From positions 1 through 29,872 of IMG/VR virus record IMGVR_UViG_3300032157_000038: a stretch of 29,872 nucleotides of DNA, one strand, 5' to 3'. The notes beneath the pieces were generated by a model, which made no database searches, was not told the origin of the DNA, and saw only the letters and a program-made list of their open reading frames with translations. The stretch is from a virus. The position numbers were made by a program, and so were the translations under genes. Shown piece by piece: positions 10,067 to 19,471 of this stretch (its first letter is position 1; each line of letters starts with the position of its first letter).

Positions 10067-13000
10067 TTATACTCTTAAATTCTGATCTGTAAGGTTGGCA
10101 ACAATTTGCACATTATTTACGGTTGCGGTAGACATGAATAATTCTGTTGGGCCAGCAACAATTTCAAATAGGTTACCGAATTGTGAATTAGCATTATTAG
10201 GAACAATAACTACTGAGCTAATAATTCTTGATAACTGTTGGTGAATAAATGCTGACAATTCAGACCAGAAGAATTTTTCACCAAAGTCCCAATTTCTAAT
10301 ATCGAAATAAATATCAACAGCTTGAATTACTCTTGTTTTAATTTCATTATCACTTATATTTGTTGATGGTGATTTAACAACCTTAATGGTTGCTTGCAAT
10401 TCTGCAGCAGCCTGTGGACCAAATAAAATCTTAAATGTTCCAGAGTTCCATATCATAGCATCACTAACCATTTTATATTTTTCTAAATCTTGAAATTGAA
10501 TTCTAAGTTCTTCAGTTGTTGGTGCATCTGGTTTTGATAATATTGTACCATTACTATTTTTCCAAATTATCATATCTCTATAGAAACTATCTGTAACAAC
10601 AATCATATCGATAATATTAGTTGGTGATGGATCGACTCGTTGATCAATTGGAGAATAATGACTCCATTTAAAATATAAAGGTAATCTTTCATTTTCTGGA
10701 ATATCAGTATTTTGTGTGAATACTTTACCATTTCTATCATAATGTTCTTTATCGAATACAGAGATATATACTAATCCTGTAGGATACACTGCTAGATTTG
10801 CTGTAGTGTTTGACTCGAATGAATAATAAATTCCATTTCCTGGAGGAGTATCTGCAATTAAGAAAGATTTATCTATAAAATTCGATGTCACTATTTCCGC
10901 TTTATTGATTATAGTATCTGTTCCAGCAAGCCATGGAAAATCAATTGCAATTTGTGCATTTGTTGTTGGATTAATATTATTGAAAAATGCGGTAACTTGA
11001 TTACCTACAGTTCTAAGAGTTGGATTTACAGGATCGAATAATAATTGACTAACGTTATTAATGAAAATTAAATCTGCTGTATCTAAATAAACAGTAGTTG
11101 GTGCTGGAGGATCATATTGACTTCCGGGACCTGCGCCACCCGGAAGTAATACACTCGAAATAATTGGAGCACTAAACATTTTGGTATTATCTACTAAATC
11201 AACAGGAAAGTAAACATATAAATTACCGGTTGCATTAGAAAGATTTGTTGCCCAAGAACCTATCCAAGGACGTGTACTTTGATATCCAGTAACTTCATTA
11301 TTGAAATATTCAAAAACAACTCTGTCGTCAGAACCTATTATTTCATTAAATCCATCAGGATTATCTGGAATACCGTCTTCATTGTTATCAACTAATGATA
11401 CCTCTACCTTGGATGGATCTACATAACCATCAAGTTGAGTAAAGACACCGGTAATGTTAAATAATACTTGTTCTGGTAAGAAAGCTTCGCAAGGAAGATC
11501 AATAGGATCAGGTGGATTATTATTATCAATTGTGCTATTAGTATTTACAAATGGCATAATTTCAATTGTATCTTGAAGTGCTTGACCTGTTGCACTATCA
11601 AGAACAATAACACCTGGTTCCCAGAAGAATCGAACATTTCTATAAGATTCGAAAACATAGACTCGTCCTCGTGCGGTTAAGTCATATGTAATAGTTCCAA
11701 GATCATTATTACTTGCAATGTTTATATATAATAAACCACTATCGGGATAATTTTGCCAGGTGGAATAAATTTGAGTTACTGGGGGAGTACCAATAACATC
11801 TGGTGGAGCATAATTCCAAGGCTGTTCTGCCTGATTAAGAACAAGTGGGGTTGTTTCTATAGATGTCCCCCATCTATTTCTTAATAAATCATAATATAAC
11901 CAGAATGAAATACCATCGTCTATTCTTTGAATAATTTCTGCAATTTCATCATTTGTTAAATCATTTCTAAAAACTGGAATTACTTTAACTGCTTCATAAT
12001 CAATTTGTTCTTCTACACCTAATTCAACAGGTCCAACAACAGCAAACGGATTCGATGGATCAACTATTAAAGGAAGACCATTTTGAATGACACTTTTAAC
12101 TGGTGCGGAATTTAAATTGCTAAAAACTGTTGGAAGTGTGGTAGAAGTTTTAGCAAATTCTACCACAGCACCCGGTGAAATAAAATTCCATGCCTGATAA
12201 ACATTATTAGGAATATTTGCAGCAGTTAATGTATTAACTAAACCTACCGCTGTTAAGGAATTTTTCGTACTTGTAAAAAATCCTGTATCATTTTTAAATT
12301 TTCGAGGGCTGGTCTGCCAAAATAATTTAGAACTAGGATCTGTTGATATAGGAGCAAGAGGATTGGTATTATCTACAGTTGGTACAAGATTTAGCAATGA
12401 TCTACCTGTTGGTTGAGTAGGTGATGGATTAACTCGAATTGTACTTTCGAATTGTGGGAGATATTCGTCATAGAAGAACGCGGATATTTGTGAATTTCTT
12501 AACATTTCTTGAATAGTGTTTATTAAGATATTATCAATATTACCAGCATTAGATACATCTTGAACAACTTCAATTAACACATCTTGATTATCTCTGTATA
12601 AGGCGCCGTCCTGTCCAAAAATAATTAAATCACGATGAAATCCAGTTGGATCATTTAAATCAATATAACGGCTTTGTCCGCTATAAGTTCTGTCAGTAGC
12701 TTGAATTTTTGCAATCTGATTACCATAAACAAGTGGAAGAACATTATAATCGCTTCCATTAACCATACGTGATTGAGTAGAAAATACTTCAGGGGCACGC
12801 AATCTAATCTGTTCATCTGTTTCTGCCGCGGCAGCATTTCCAATTGTTTGTTCTAGATTAAATACAAGTCTGAGAACATATTGTTGTTGATCGAACCCTA
12901 TGTATGGAATATTAATTTGAAGACCTTGTGCATCATCTGGACGAATAACAAGTGCTTGATCTGCACTAACACGTACCCATGCTCTAAATAAACCAGTCGG

Positions 13001-14056
13001 TACATTACCAAAATTGCCATCAGCAAAGCGAATATTAACTGTATTATTGGGACCGGAAATTACAGAGAAAATATTTCTCTCAGCAAAATGAATACTATTA
13101 TATATAATATTTTCACCAGCAAGGGCAGGTACTTTAACCCATTTATTAATTACAATACCATTTTGATCTGTTTCTTGAACGTAAACATCATCTTGATTAA
13201 TATTTTGAATATTAATAGGAAATAAACGATTAGGTACAGGAAATTCAAAGTTAGAATCTACATTAAGTAAATTACCTTGCTTAAAATATAAAAAGAAACC
13301 TGTATTATCTGAAGCTACTCCTAAACTATCATTTCTATAAATGAAATGGAAAGCGTTGTCTGGATCAGGATCACGTTCAAAAATTGTCATATTTGTAATG
13401 AAATCTGGATTACAGATATCAATTGGATATGTTTGCCCACTAACCGCAATTGATGCAGGATAGGTAACGTTTAGACGTTTGATGTTATTTAATTGATACA
13501 AATCTGTCGGAATTGAGCCAATTGTGCCACTTTTTGTCGGGCGCCCAAACGGATTAAGCGTGCTAAAAGCGGCATTGCAAATTTGTATAAATTGGTCGAA
13601 CCAATCAGAATTGTTTGGATCATTCCAGAACACTGACACATCATTAATAGCAACACCATTGGCATCTATTAGTGGTTGATTGGTTTGAACTGCGGCAATT
13701 TTAAATAATCCACTTGCAGGAATATTTCTACGAGGAATGTAATTAACCATCTGAGCAAGACGGACAATGCTTTCTCTGCGCTCTGCGGTGTCAATGAAGT
13801 TTTCACGACTGTTAAGATCTGTTCTGAATGCAAGGCTTGTACCAAAGTAAGCAAGTAATTCAATAATTGCAATAAACTCAGAACTTTCAATATAGTCATT
13901 GAAATCTTCCGGATAGTAAGCCTGTATGTAATTAATTAAGGCTTGCTTTAAGGTATCAAAGTCATAAGCAGTATAATCAATAAATTGGAAGGCTTTAAAG
14001 ACTTTCTTGTAATCTTCTGCCGCAAACAAGTTGGATTGGCGAATTGATTCTGACAT
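10067..14056 (-). CDS. gp6: Baseplate wedge protein gp6-like (baseplate J type), 1329 aa
   Basis: The gp6/baseplate-J family forms the ring that joins wedges around the baseplate hub. The N-terminus holds the expected helical region (DYIESSEFIAIIELLAYFGTSLAFR, about residues 53-78) followed by ERRESIVRLAQMVNYIPRR. Near residues 400-440 is the J-type motif TIGNAAAAETDEQIRLRAPE followed by MVNGSDY. The protein is about twice the length of T4 gp6 (about 660 aa); the extra sequence is mainly beta-rich and follows the J-type core. Its ATG overlaps the gp25 stop codon in a TAATG junction, implying translational coupling, and the giant protein follows after 3 bases. Gene order 25-6-giant matches the T4 wedge cluster 25-6-7. 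Confidence 0.85.
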   Translation of the reverse strand: MSESIRQSNLFAAEDYKKVFKAFQFIDYTAYDFDTLKQALINYIQAYYPEDFNDYIESSEFIAIIELLAYFGTSLAFRTDLNSRENFIDTAERRESIVRLAQMVNYIPRRNIPASGLFKIAAVQTNQPLIDANGVAINDVSVFWNDPNNSDWFDQFIQICNAAFSTLNPFGRPTKSGTIGSIPTDLYQLNNIKRLNVTYPASIAVSGQTYPIDICNPDFITNMTIFERDPDPDNAFHFIYRNDSLGVASDNTGFFLYFKQGNLLNVDSNFEFPVPNRLFPINIQNINQDDVYVQETDQNGIVINKWVKVPALAGENIIYNSIHFAERNIFSVISGPNNTVNIRFADGNFGNVPTGLFRAWVRVSADQALVIRPDDAQGLQINIPYIGFDQQQYVLRLVFNLEQTIGNAAAAETDEQIRLRAPEVFSTQSRMVNGSDYNVLPLVYGNQIAKIQATDRTYSGQSRYIDLNDPTGFHRDLIIFGQDGALYRDNQDVLIEVVQDVSNAGNIDNILINTIQEMLRNSQISAFFYDEYLPQFESTIRVNPSPTQPTGRSLLNLVPTVDNTNPLAPISTDPSSKLFWQTSPRKFKNDTGFFTSTKNSLTAVGLVNTLTAANIPNNVYQAWNFISPGAVVEFAKTSTTLPTVFSNLNSAPVKSVIQNGLPLIVDPSNPFAVVGPVELGVEEQIDYEAVKVIPVFRNDLTNDEIAEIIQRIDDGISFWLYYDLLRNRWGTSIETTPLVLNQAEQPWNYAPPDVIGTPPVTQIYSTWQNYPDSGLLYINIASNNDLGTITYDLTARGRVYVFESYRNVRFFWEPGVIVLDSATGQALQDTIEIMPFVNTNSTIDNNNPPDPIDLPCEAFLPEQVLFNITGVFTQLDGYVDPSKVEVSLVDNNEDGIPDNPDGFNEIIGSDDRVVFEYFNNEVTGYQSTRPWIGSWATNLSNATGNLYVYFPVDLVDNTKMFSAPIISSVLLPGGAGPGSQYDPPAPTTVYLDTADLIFINNVSQLLFDPVNPTLRTVGNQVTAFFNNINPTTNAQIAIDFPWLAGTDTIINKAEIVTSNFIDKSFLIADTPPGNGIYYSFESNTTANLAVYPTGLVYISVFDKEHYDRNGKVFTQNTDIPENERLPLYFKWSHYSPIDQRVDPSPTNIIDMIVVTDSFYRDMIIWKNSNGTILSKPDAPTTEELRIQFQDLEKYKMVSDAMIWNSGTFKILFGPQAAAELQATIKVVKSPSTNISDNEIKTRVIQAVDIYFDIRNWDFGEKFFWSELSAFIHQQLSRIISSVVIVPNNANSQFGNLFEIVAGPTELFMSTATVNNVQIVANLTDQNLRV

Positions 14057-14475
14057 TAGGTGCTCTCTCTATCTTTTAAGGAGAATCGAACAAATAGATT
14101 ATCGGTTATTGATTCTGGTTTGAATAACAAGATCATAACAACATTTAATGCCTGATCTTCTTGAAATACATCGACGGATACAAGTTCTACTCTAGGTTCA
14201 CTTTGAACAACATTAACAGCATCGGCAATGATTGCGTTCTTGGTATATTCATCAAATGGATCAAAAAGAAGTTCATAAATTCTTGTTCCAAAATTTGGCA
14301 ACATTACTCGTGAACCTAATGGTGTAGCAAAATGATTTTCGATATCCCTTTTGACTAATTCGATATTATTTAAATTATAAGGTGGATTAGGTTGCCCTAC
14401 TGTGTTGAAACCAACAAAGTAGGGTTTTCTTGTAATGCGATGCTGTTGGACGTAGCCAGATTGATTGGATGCCAT
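14056..14475 (-). CDS. gp25: Baseplate wedge protein gp25-like, 139 aa
   Basis: A member of the gp25/gpW-type family, which binds gp6 and helps start sheath assembly. The family signature is clear: GSRVMLPNFGTRIYELLFDP, then TKNAIIADAVNVVQSEPRVEL and a closing beta-strand VVMILLF. The frame stays open to a TTG at 14502, but the ATG at 14475 is preferred because it has an AGAGAA ribosome site at good spacing and because the TTG lies inside the late promoter. The stop overlaps the gp6 ATG (TAATG). The start region sits in the 3' arm of a perfect 11-bp inverted repeat with a late promoter in its loop, suggesting that only promoter-proximal transcripts are well translated. Confidence 0.88.
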   Translation of the reverse strand: MASNQSGYVQQHRITRKPYFVGFNTVGQPNPPYNLNNIELVKRDIENHFATPLGSRVMLPNFGTRIYELLFDPFDEYTKNAIIADAVNVVQSEPRVELVSVDVFQEDQALNVVMILLFKPESITDNLFVRFSLKDREST

Positions 14476-14476
14476 A

Positions 14477-14511
14477 TTAATTCTCTTTTTGTTATTTATC
14501 AAGAGAATTAA
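14477..14511 (-). promoter_or_regulatory. Inverted repeat masking the gp25 ribosome site
   Basis: Perfect 11-bp arms (TTAATTCTCTT at 14477-14487 and its complement at 14501-14511) flank a 13-base loop containing the late promoter. On the transcribed strand the downstream arm reads AAGAGAATTAA directly before ATG, so it contains the gp25 ribosome-binding site. An RNA coming from the upstream gp5 operon carries both arms and can hide that site; an RNA starting at the internal promoter lacks the 5' arm. T4 uses this arrangement on some late genes such as lysozyme e. Confidence 0.7.
14492..14500 (-). promoter_or_regulatory. T4-type late promoter for gp25-gp6-giant operon
   Basis: An identical leftward GATAAATAA, 16 bases before the gp25 ATG, in the loop of the 11-bp inverted repeat. 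With T4-like spacing, transcription would start near 14486, giving a leader of only about 10 bases. Confidence 0.75.
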
Positions 14512-14522
14512 CAGGGACTATA

Positions 14523-16745
14523 TTAAGCAGGAGGAAATTTCTTATCGCAGCCGTTAGGATCAATATTTTGTACAATCATTGTGATAATCTTTGGACCACG
14601 TATTTTAACCTGTGAAAACCACTTTGATTCACGTAATGATTGTCCTGCCATATTGTAGTCTCCTGCCTTCATTGCAGAAATAAATCTGGTAAATTTTGAA
14701 AGTCTTCCTTCACCCAAATTAAAACATAAATCTGCACATGCTCTTTTACGAACATCAGATAGGTTATCCCATGTTGTCATTCCTAATAATCTTTGAGCGC
14801 CAGTTATGGAGAATTGTGCATCCTGATTAAACCATCGAGAAACTTGTTCTGGTGTAACTTTTGTAGGAACAGGAAATTTTGGTTTTTCATTTTCTCTTAA
14901 TAAATGTCCAATACCGGCTGTTGGCAATCCCACACTATCAATATAAGAAATATACTTAACACCTTCATGATTCTTTAATTCACATTCATATGCAGCCATA
15001 TTAAAATTCTTTGTGACAACACTGTCTGTAGCATCTACAGGAGGCAATTTACTATTATCTGCACCTGGTGTAGTATCAGGCGGAGGACTTACCTTTGCTT
15101 CATTACCAGCACCGCCGGATCCTCCGTAAGTTTTTGAACCTTCAGTTTGTTGTGGTGTATATCCTGCAATTGATCTAAATCTAAATGTTTCATGTTCCGG
15201 GCATGGTTCGTATGTCGGAAATACACTTACTGTTGTATTAAGAGCTTCTGAATTTCTTGTAAATTTAGATTCGGGATCTGCCCAGGTAGCAAGAATATTT
15301 ACTTTTTCTACCAATTCTTTTATTTCTGCTTTAGGCGGAACAGGAATACTAACAGCTTGTCCAGCTTCACCCGGACCACCATTAGATGCACCATCGCCCG
15401 ATCTGAGTCCAGGAAAGGTACCAATAATTGTTCCAGCTATAATGTCTCCAGATAAACTTAATGATGAACCATTAATAGAATTTACAACTCCTAAAGTGCT
15501 TCCAAAAGCAACTGCTCCAGTAACATCAAGAGTTCCACGAATTTTAACCGCACCTACATTTGTTATACTTGGTGCCGTTAGACTATATTCTCCATCGATG
15601 TTTATATATGAAGAACCTTTAACAGTTGTATGCATATCATTTAATGATTGCATAACAATGTTACCGCCTTCTCCATTACCTTGTCCTACATATTTGAAAT
15701 ATTGAATTGTGGAGGGTTTAGGAATATTATTTACGTCATATGTGAATGAAGTTGTTGCAGTGGTAGTATCTTTCGCTGCCTTCATAAAGATGTTTTGACC
15801 GGCTTCAATATTAATATTTCTATCGGCACGAAGGTTAATATCTTTTTGAGCACGCATTGAAATACTTGTTGCCCCAAAGATATTGATATTGCCTTTTTGA
15901 TCTAATTGCACCCATGCGGTGCCATCACGATTAATTAAATAAACAAATCCATTTGTTTCATCGAGTTTAATCTGGGCACCGGTCTTTGTAGTTAATTGAA
16001 TGTATTCAGAACTTGTTTCATCATCCATTATGAATGCTGAGCCACCTTTTCTTCTAATATTTTCTGGACTAACAGTCGCATCAATTGGTGGTCCAGGTGT
16101 AAGAATTCCAAAAACCGTACTAGGAGATTCTCGACGTGCGCTCGATGTTGTTATTCCACGACCTTGATCATTAATTAAGCCTTGATTGCCGAGCCCTTGA
16201 AACTTTGTCTTTTCATATGGCTTAATTGCATCTCTTGGGTGAGTTACTTTTGTGTCCCATTTATTATATTCAGCCGTCGGTACAAGTTTTCCTGGATATT
16301 GATAGTTACTAGCACTAGCAGGCATACCAGGAACCATGTCATTTATATATTGGTTATATAAGGAACCAATCCAAACACCTCTGGACGGATCTCCATTAAC
16401 AAACATTATAAGGACTTGATTATTAACATCCGGTGGTATCATCCACATACCATACGAAGTTTGTGTGCCTTCAAATGTTTGAATATTAGCTTCACTAATA
16501 GTTTTATCATTTGTTGCACCTGCAAATGGCGAACAATAATTCACGGTAATCCAACCGTGTTGATCATCCGGGGCTGATCCTAATTCAGCTACCCAGACTC
16601 TTAATCTACCATTTCTTTGTATGTCTTGAGCATCTTTTACAAATCCGACAAAGACTCCATGCAATGAAGCTGTTCTTCCAATAGGTTGAAATTTATTGGA
16701 TTTTGTGGTAGCGGTAGTTCTGGCATTGGTATCTAAGTATGACAT
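14523..16745 (-). CDS. gp5: Baseplate hub/spike protein gp5-like with C-terminal lysozyme domain, 740 aa
   Basis: The tail spike that pierces the envelope and digests peptidoglycan locally. Residues about 28-135 form the gp5/VgrG-type OB-fold (VFVGFVKDAQDIQRNGRLRV, WITVNYCSPFAGA, VLIMFVNGDPSRGVWIGSLY). Residues 245-330 contain short beta-strands (TGAQIKLDE, GNINIF, DINLRADRNINIEAGQNIFMKA) typical of the gp5 C-terminal helix, followed by a second beta-rich region to about 445. A Gly/Pro/Ser linker (540-575) leads to a T4-lysozyme-like GH24 domain (582-730) with the catalytic set intact: Glu594 (NHEG), Asp603 (YIDS) and Thr609 (PTAGIGH). In T4 gp5 the lysozyme lies between OB-fold and helix; here it is C-terminal. 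It lies 11 bases after the 904-aa hub gene and is the last gene before the gp25 promoter. Confidence 0.88.
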   Translation of the reverse strand: MSYLDTNARTTATTKSNKFQPIGRTASLHGVFVGFVKDAQDIQRNGRLRVWVAELGSAPDDQHGWITVNYCSPFAGATNDKTISEANIQTFEGTQTSYGMWMIPPDVNNQVLIMFVNGDPSRGVWIGSLYNQYINDMVPGMPASASNYQYPGKLVPTAEYNKWDTKVTHPRDAIKPYEKTKFQGLGNQGLINDQGRGITTSSARRESPSTVFGILTPGPPIDATVSPENIRRKGGSAFIMDDETSSEYIQLTTKTGAQIKLDETNGFVYLINRDGTAWVQLDQKGNINIFGATSISMRAQKDINLRADRNINIEAGQNIFMKAAKDTTTATTSFTYDVNNIPKPSTIQYFKYVGQGNGEGGNIVMQSLNDMHTTVKGSSYINIDGEYSLTAPSITNVGAVKIRGTLDVTGAVAFGSTLGVVNSINGSSLSLSGDIIAGTIIGTFPGLRSGDGASNGGPGEAGQAVSIPVPPKAEIKELVEKVNILATWADPESKFTRNSEALNTTVSVFPTYEPCPEHETFRFRSIAGYTPQQTEGSKTYGGSGGAGNEAKVSPPPDTTPGADNSKLPPVDATDSVVTKNFNMAAYECELKNHEGVKYISYIDSVGLPTAGIGHLLRENEKPKFPVPTKVTPEQVSRWFNQDAQFSITGAQRLLGMTTWDNLSDVRKRACADLCFNLGEGRLSKFTRFISAMKAGDYNMAGQSLRESKWFSQVKIRGPKIITMIVQNIDPNGCDKKFPPA

Positions 16746-16756
16746 TAAAAAGTTCT

Positions 16757-19471
16757 CTATGTAATTTTCAAGTTTGCTATTGCTAGTCTTTGAGCATCAG
16801 TTAATACTGGTATATTACCATTTAGATCAGTACCAGGACCGAATGTAACCTTTGTAACAACCTTTCCAGCAAGATCCCTTGCAGTATCGACTTTTCCTTT
16901 AATATCACTAACACCACTTTTAATTTTATCTGTTATTATTGCGGTATCTGGAACCACATCATTAGATCCACGAAGGAAATTTGGCTTGCCTTGAGTTGTT
17001 TCTGCTGGTTTATTTGTGCCTTCAAGTTGTGCTATAAACTCTGGAAAATCTTTAAGATTAATTAAATTATCAAGAATAGCTGTTATTTCTTGTGTAAATT
17101 TTCCCATTTCAAATTTGCTAGCTACTGAAATAACCTTATAGACACCGCTATATGTTTCCACTTCTGAATAGGCTTCTGTTAGACCTGTATTTTCATTTGC
17201 TATTTTTGGAGTCCTAAATCTTATTACAATAAAATTATCAGTTCCATAAGGATTTACTGTTTTTTTATGTTCATTATTATGACCTTGTTTAATTAATGCT
17301 ATGGCCTTATCTGCAGGCATTTTGGATTTATACGGTAATAATTTATCAGCAGGTTCATTTCTAGGAAATAGCCAAAATGGATCGCCCTTAATAGTGAATT
17401 TAATATGTTGTAAACTAGCATCTAGACTGGAATATAATGCTGTGGTAAAAAGACTAGCAGTTCTTGCGCGCCCAGCGTCACTAGAAGGATCAACACCAAA
17501 GGCTCCGTTAATTTCATGTGAGCCTTCTATTAATGGAACAGGCCTTAATTTACCTTGCCTAACTGAATCAATAAGTTTTCTTGCCTCTTTTGCTTGATCA
17601 GAATTAATATCAACATCAGAAACAAATTTTAAAGAAGTAGTTGGATTTGTCGGAGTAACTAAAGATCTTGGTGTAATTGCCTTACCATTTAACTCACCGG
17701 TTCCTTGGATACCTCCCGATTTTACAATTTCTTTAGCTAGATCAAGCCTATTGGCGGGTTTTGATCTACTGACATCTAGTGCAGCGTTAAATCGAGATCT
17801 ATCTACATCACTTATTTTCAAATTATTTAAGGATTCTTTTGCCGCGGCTATTGTTACACTAGGATCGGATTTATTGTTTGGATCATTTATCCATCTTACT
17901 TGTCTTTTTACATATTCAGTTGCAGATTGTGTATCTTCTAATTTACCATGATGTACAACACCGGTATCATTAATGGCTGTATCATAATAGAGACCGCCAA
18001 ATCTTGCTATTACTGCGGCATATGAGAAATTCATATTTAAATCAAAATTAAGAATTTGATCATTTAGACCTGTGAAAATATAATTATATTTCTTTTTTAA
18101 AATTCCTGTATTATTATAAGTTATTAATCTTTTTCTTGCTGCTTCCAGTGTAGATGATGTTTGTGCTGTCTGTGATGCAGTAGCTTCAATTAATCCAATG
18201 TCATACTGAACAATATAAACCGTAATAGCCACTGCATTATTTTGTCTTAAATGATCAAATTTAGTAGGTTTAGTTTCTGTAATAACTCTCCAAAAGAATC
18301 TCATTGGAGATGCTTTATCTGCGGTATCTGGCTCGGCCATGCTTGTTGAGGCACTTGGTAATTTTCGATTAAAATAATCTGTACTTTGTAATAATGAATC
18401 GACAATTTTATCAATACCTGTTCCAGTGTTATATGTTGCTGTTTTCTCTGAAAAATCAATATAACTACCACCACGAGAGGTAGATTGATTAGCATTCGGC
18501 CTAGCCACAGGAATATTTGCTAATAAAGGATCAACTATAATTTCATATGTATCCGGAATACTATATGAGTCAATAGTTTGTATATAAGCATCGAGATTTA
18601 ATTTATTTTCAAGTTGTGTCATGGCGTCGCCAAAATTATTGAGGTCAGTAAGAACAGTGGTATGCTGAATTACGAAATAAGCATTGGACTGTGCTAATTC
18701 ATCATAAAAAATAGCATCAACATCATACACGGTTCCTCCATTAGTTACACGAGCTTTCATGCTAGTGATTTTTATAGGCCATACCCACTGAAGTCCTGCT
18801 AAAGTTCCTGGACTTCCATTAGTAGGCGCATCTGAGCTTTCTGTATCCCTTCCACGAAATTCCATTTGTAAATAAAATGGTGACACAAGCCAATTTCCAA
18901 TTCCTAAGGCAATTGATTGGTAATACATCTTGTCAAGAAGGCCAGCGCCACCTGGTTCTAATATTTCAAATTTTACTGTTGTTTGGGTTCCAGTACCGGC
19001 TTGAAGGGATGGAACTACAAAACCTTGCATTTCAACCTTATCTATCGATACATCGGTGACACCGTTTTCAACAATGATTGTTTGAGCTTCTCTATCTAAA
19101 ACTTTACCTTCTGATGCATCTTCTACCGAAGTCATGAAAAGCTTAAAATGATATGTATAGGCATCAAAACTATCTAAAACATTAGGTTGTATTTGAATTT
19201 TAATTTCTTCGGCTGTTGCCGATGGATCATTATTTTTTTTATCGTTTTTGTAAAGAGTTGGAACTACATCACGACTTCCACGTAAAAAATCCGGCTTATT
19301 TACAATTGCCCTTGCATTCAAGTCTTTCATAAGCTTTGATTTTTGAGCCTGGGCTGTGATGTGAGGATTTCCGAAAGCCGGTTTAGAAGCATTAAGAATT
19401 TCTTCTGCCGTCGGCGGAGCAGCAGCAAGTGGTGTAATTCTGCCAGGATTAAATTTAGGAATATCAGCCAT
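16757..19471 (-). CDS. Large baseplate hub-like structural protein, 904 aa
   Basis: A soluble protein with no enzymatic motif. Residues about 95-215 contain a recognisable phage structural pattern (LDSFDAYTYHFKLFM, then KFEILEPGGAGLLDKMYYQ and SPFYLQMEFRGRD) seen in baseplate or tail proteins of T4-like phages. Near residues 770-820, a beta-rich stretch (FIVIRFRTPK, SGVYKVISVASKFEMGKF) recalls hub-type domains. The motif KP(D/N)FLRGS(R/N)DVVP occurs twice, at residues 59-71 and 829-841. The ATG overlaps the stop of the gp53-like gene (TAATG), and gp5 follows after 11 bases. Lying next to gp5, it is the best candidate for the gp27-equivalent hub that carries the spike; this is inferred from position, not from clear gp27 similarity. 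Confidence 0.6.
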   Translation of the reverse strand: MADIPKFNPGRITPLAAAPPTAEEILNASKPAFGNPHITAQAQKSKLMKDLNARAIVNKPDFLRGSRDVVPTLYKNDKKNNDPSATAEEIKIQIQPNVLDSFDAYTYHFKLFMTSVEDASEGKVLDREAQTIIVENGVTDVSIDKVEMQGFVVPSLQAGTGTQTTVKFEILEPGGAGLLDKMYYQSIALGIGNWLVSPFYLQMEFRGRDTESSDAPTNGSPGTLAGLQWVWPIKITSMKARVTNGGTVYDVDAIFYDELAQSNAYFVIQHTTVLTDLNNFGDAMTQLENKLNLDAYIQTIDSYSIPDTYEIIVDPLLANIPVARPNANQSTSRGGSYIDFSEKTATYNTGTGIDKIVDSLLQSTDYFNRKLPSASTSMAEPDTADKASPMRFFWRVITETKPTKFDHLRQNNAVAITVYIVQYDIGLIEATASQTAQTSSTLEAARKRLITYNNTGILKKKYNYIFTGLNDQILNFDLNMNFSYAAVIARFGGLYYDTAINDTGVVHHGKLEDTQSATEYVKRQVRWINDPNNKSDPSVTIAAAKESLNNLKISDVDRSRFNAALDVSRSKPANRLDLAKEIVKSGGIQGTGELNGKAITPRSLVTPTNPTTSLKFVSDVDINSDQAKEARKLIDSVRQGKLRPVPLIEGSHEINGAFGVDPSSDAGRARTASLFTTALYSSLDASLQHIKFTIKGDPFWLFPRNEPADKLLPYKSKMPADKAIALIKQGHNNEHKKTVNPYGTDNFIVIRFRTPKIANENTGLTEAYSEVETYSGVYKVISVASKFEMGKFTQEITAILDNLINLKDFPEFIAQLEGTNKPAETTQGKPNFLRGSNDVVPDTAIITDKIKSGVSDIKGKVDTARDLAGKVVTKVTFGPGTDLNGNIPVLTDAQRLAIANLKIT

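Noticed and set aside
14476-14502. TTG start at 14502 giving a 148-aa gp25
   Set aside because: The TTG lies in the late promoter/hairpin, so the main late transcript would not contain it; ATG 14475 has a ribosome site.
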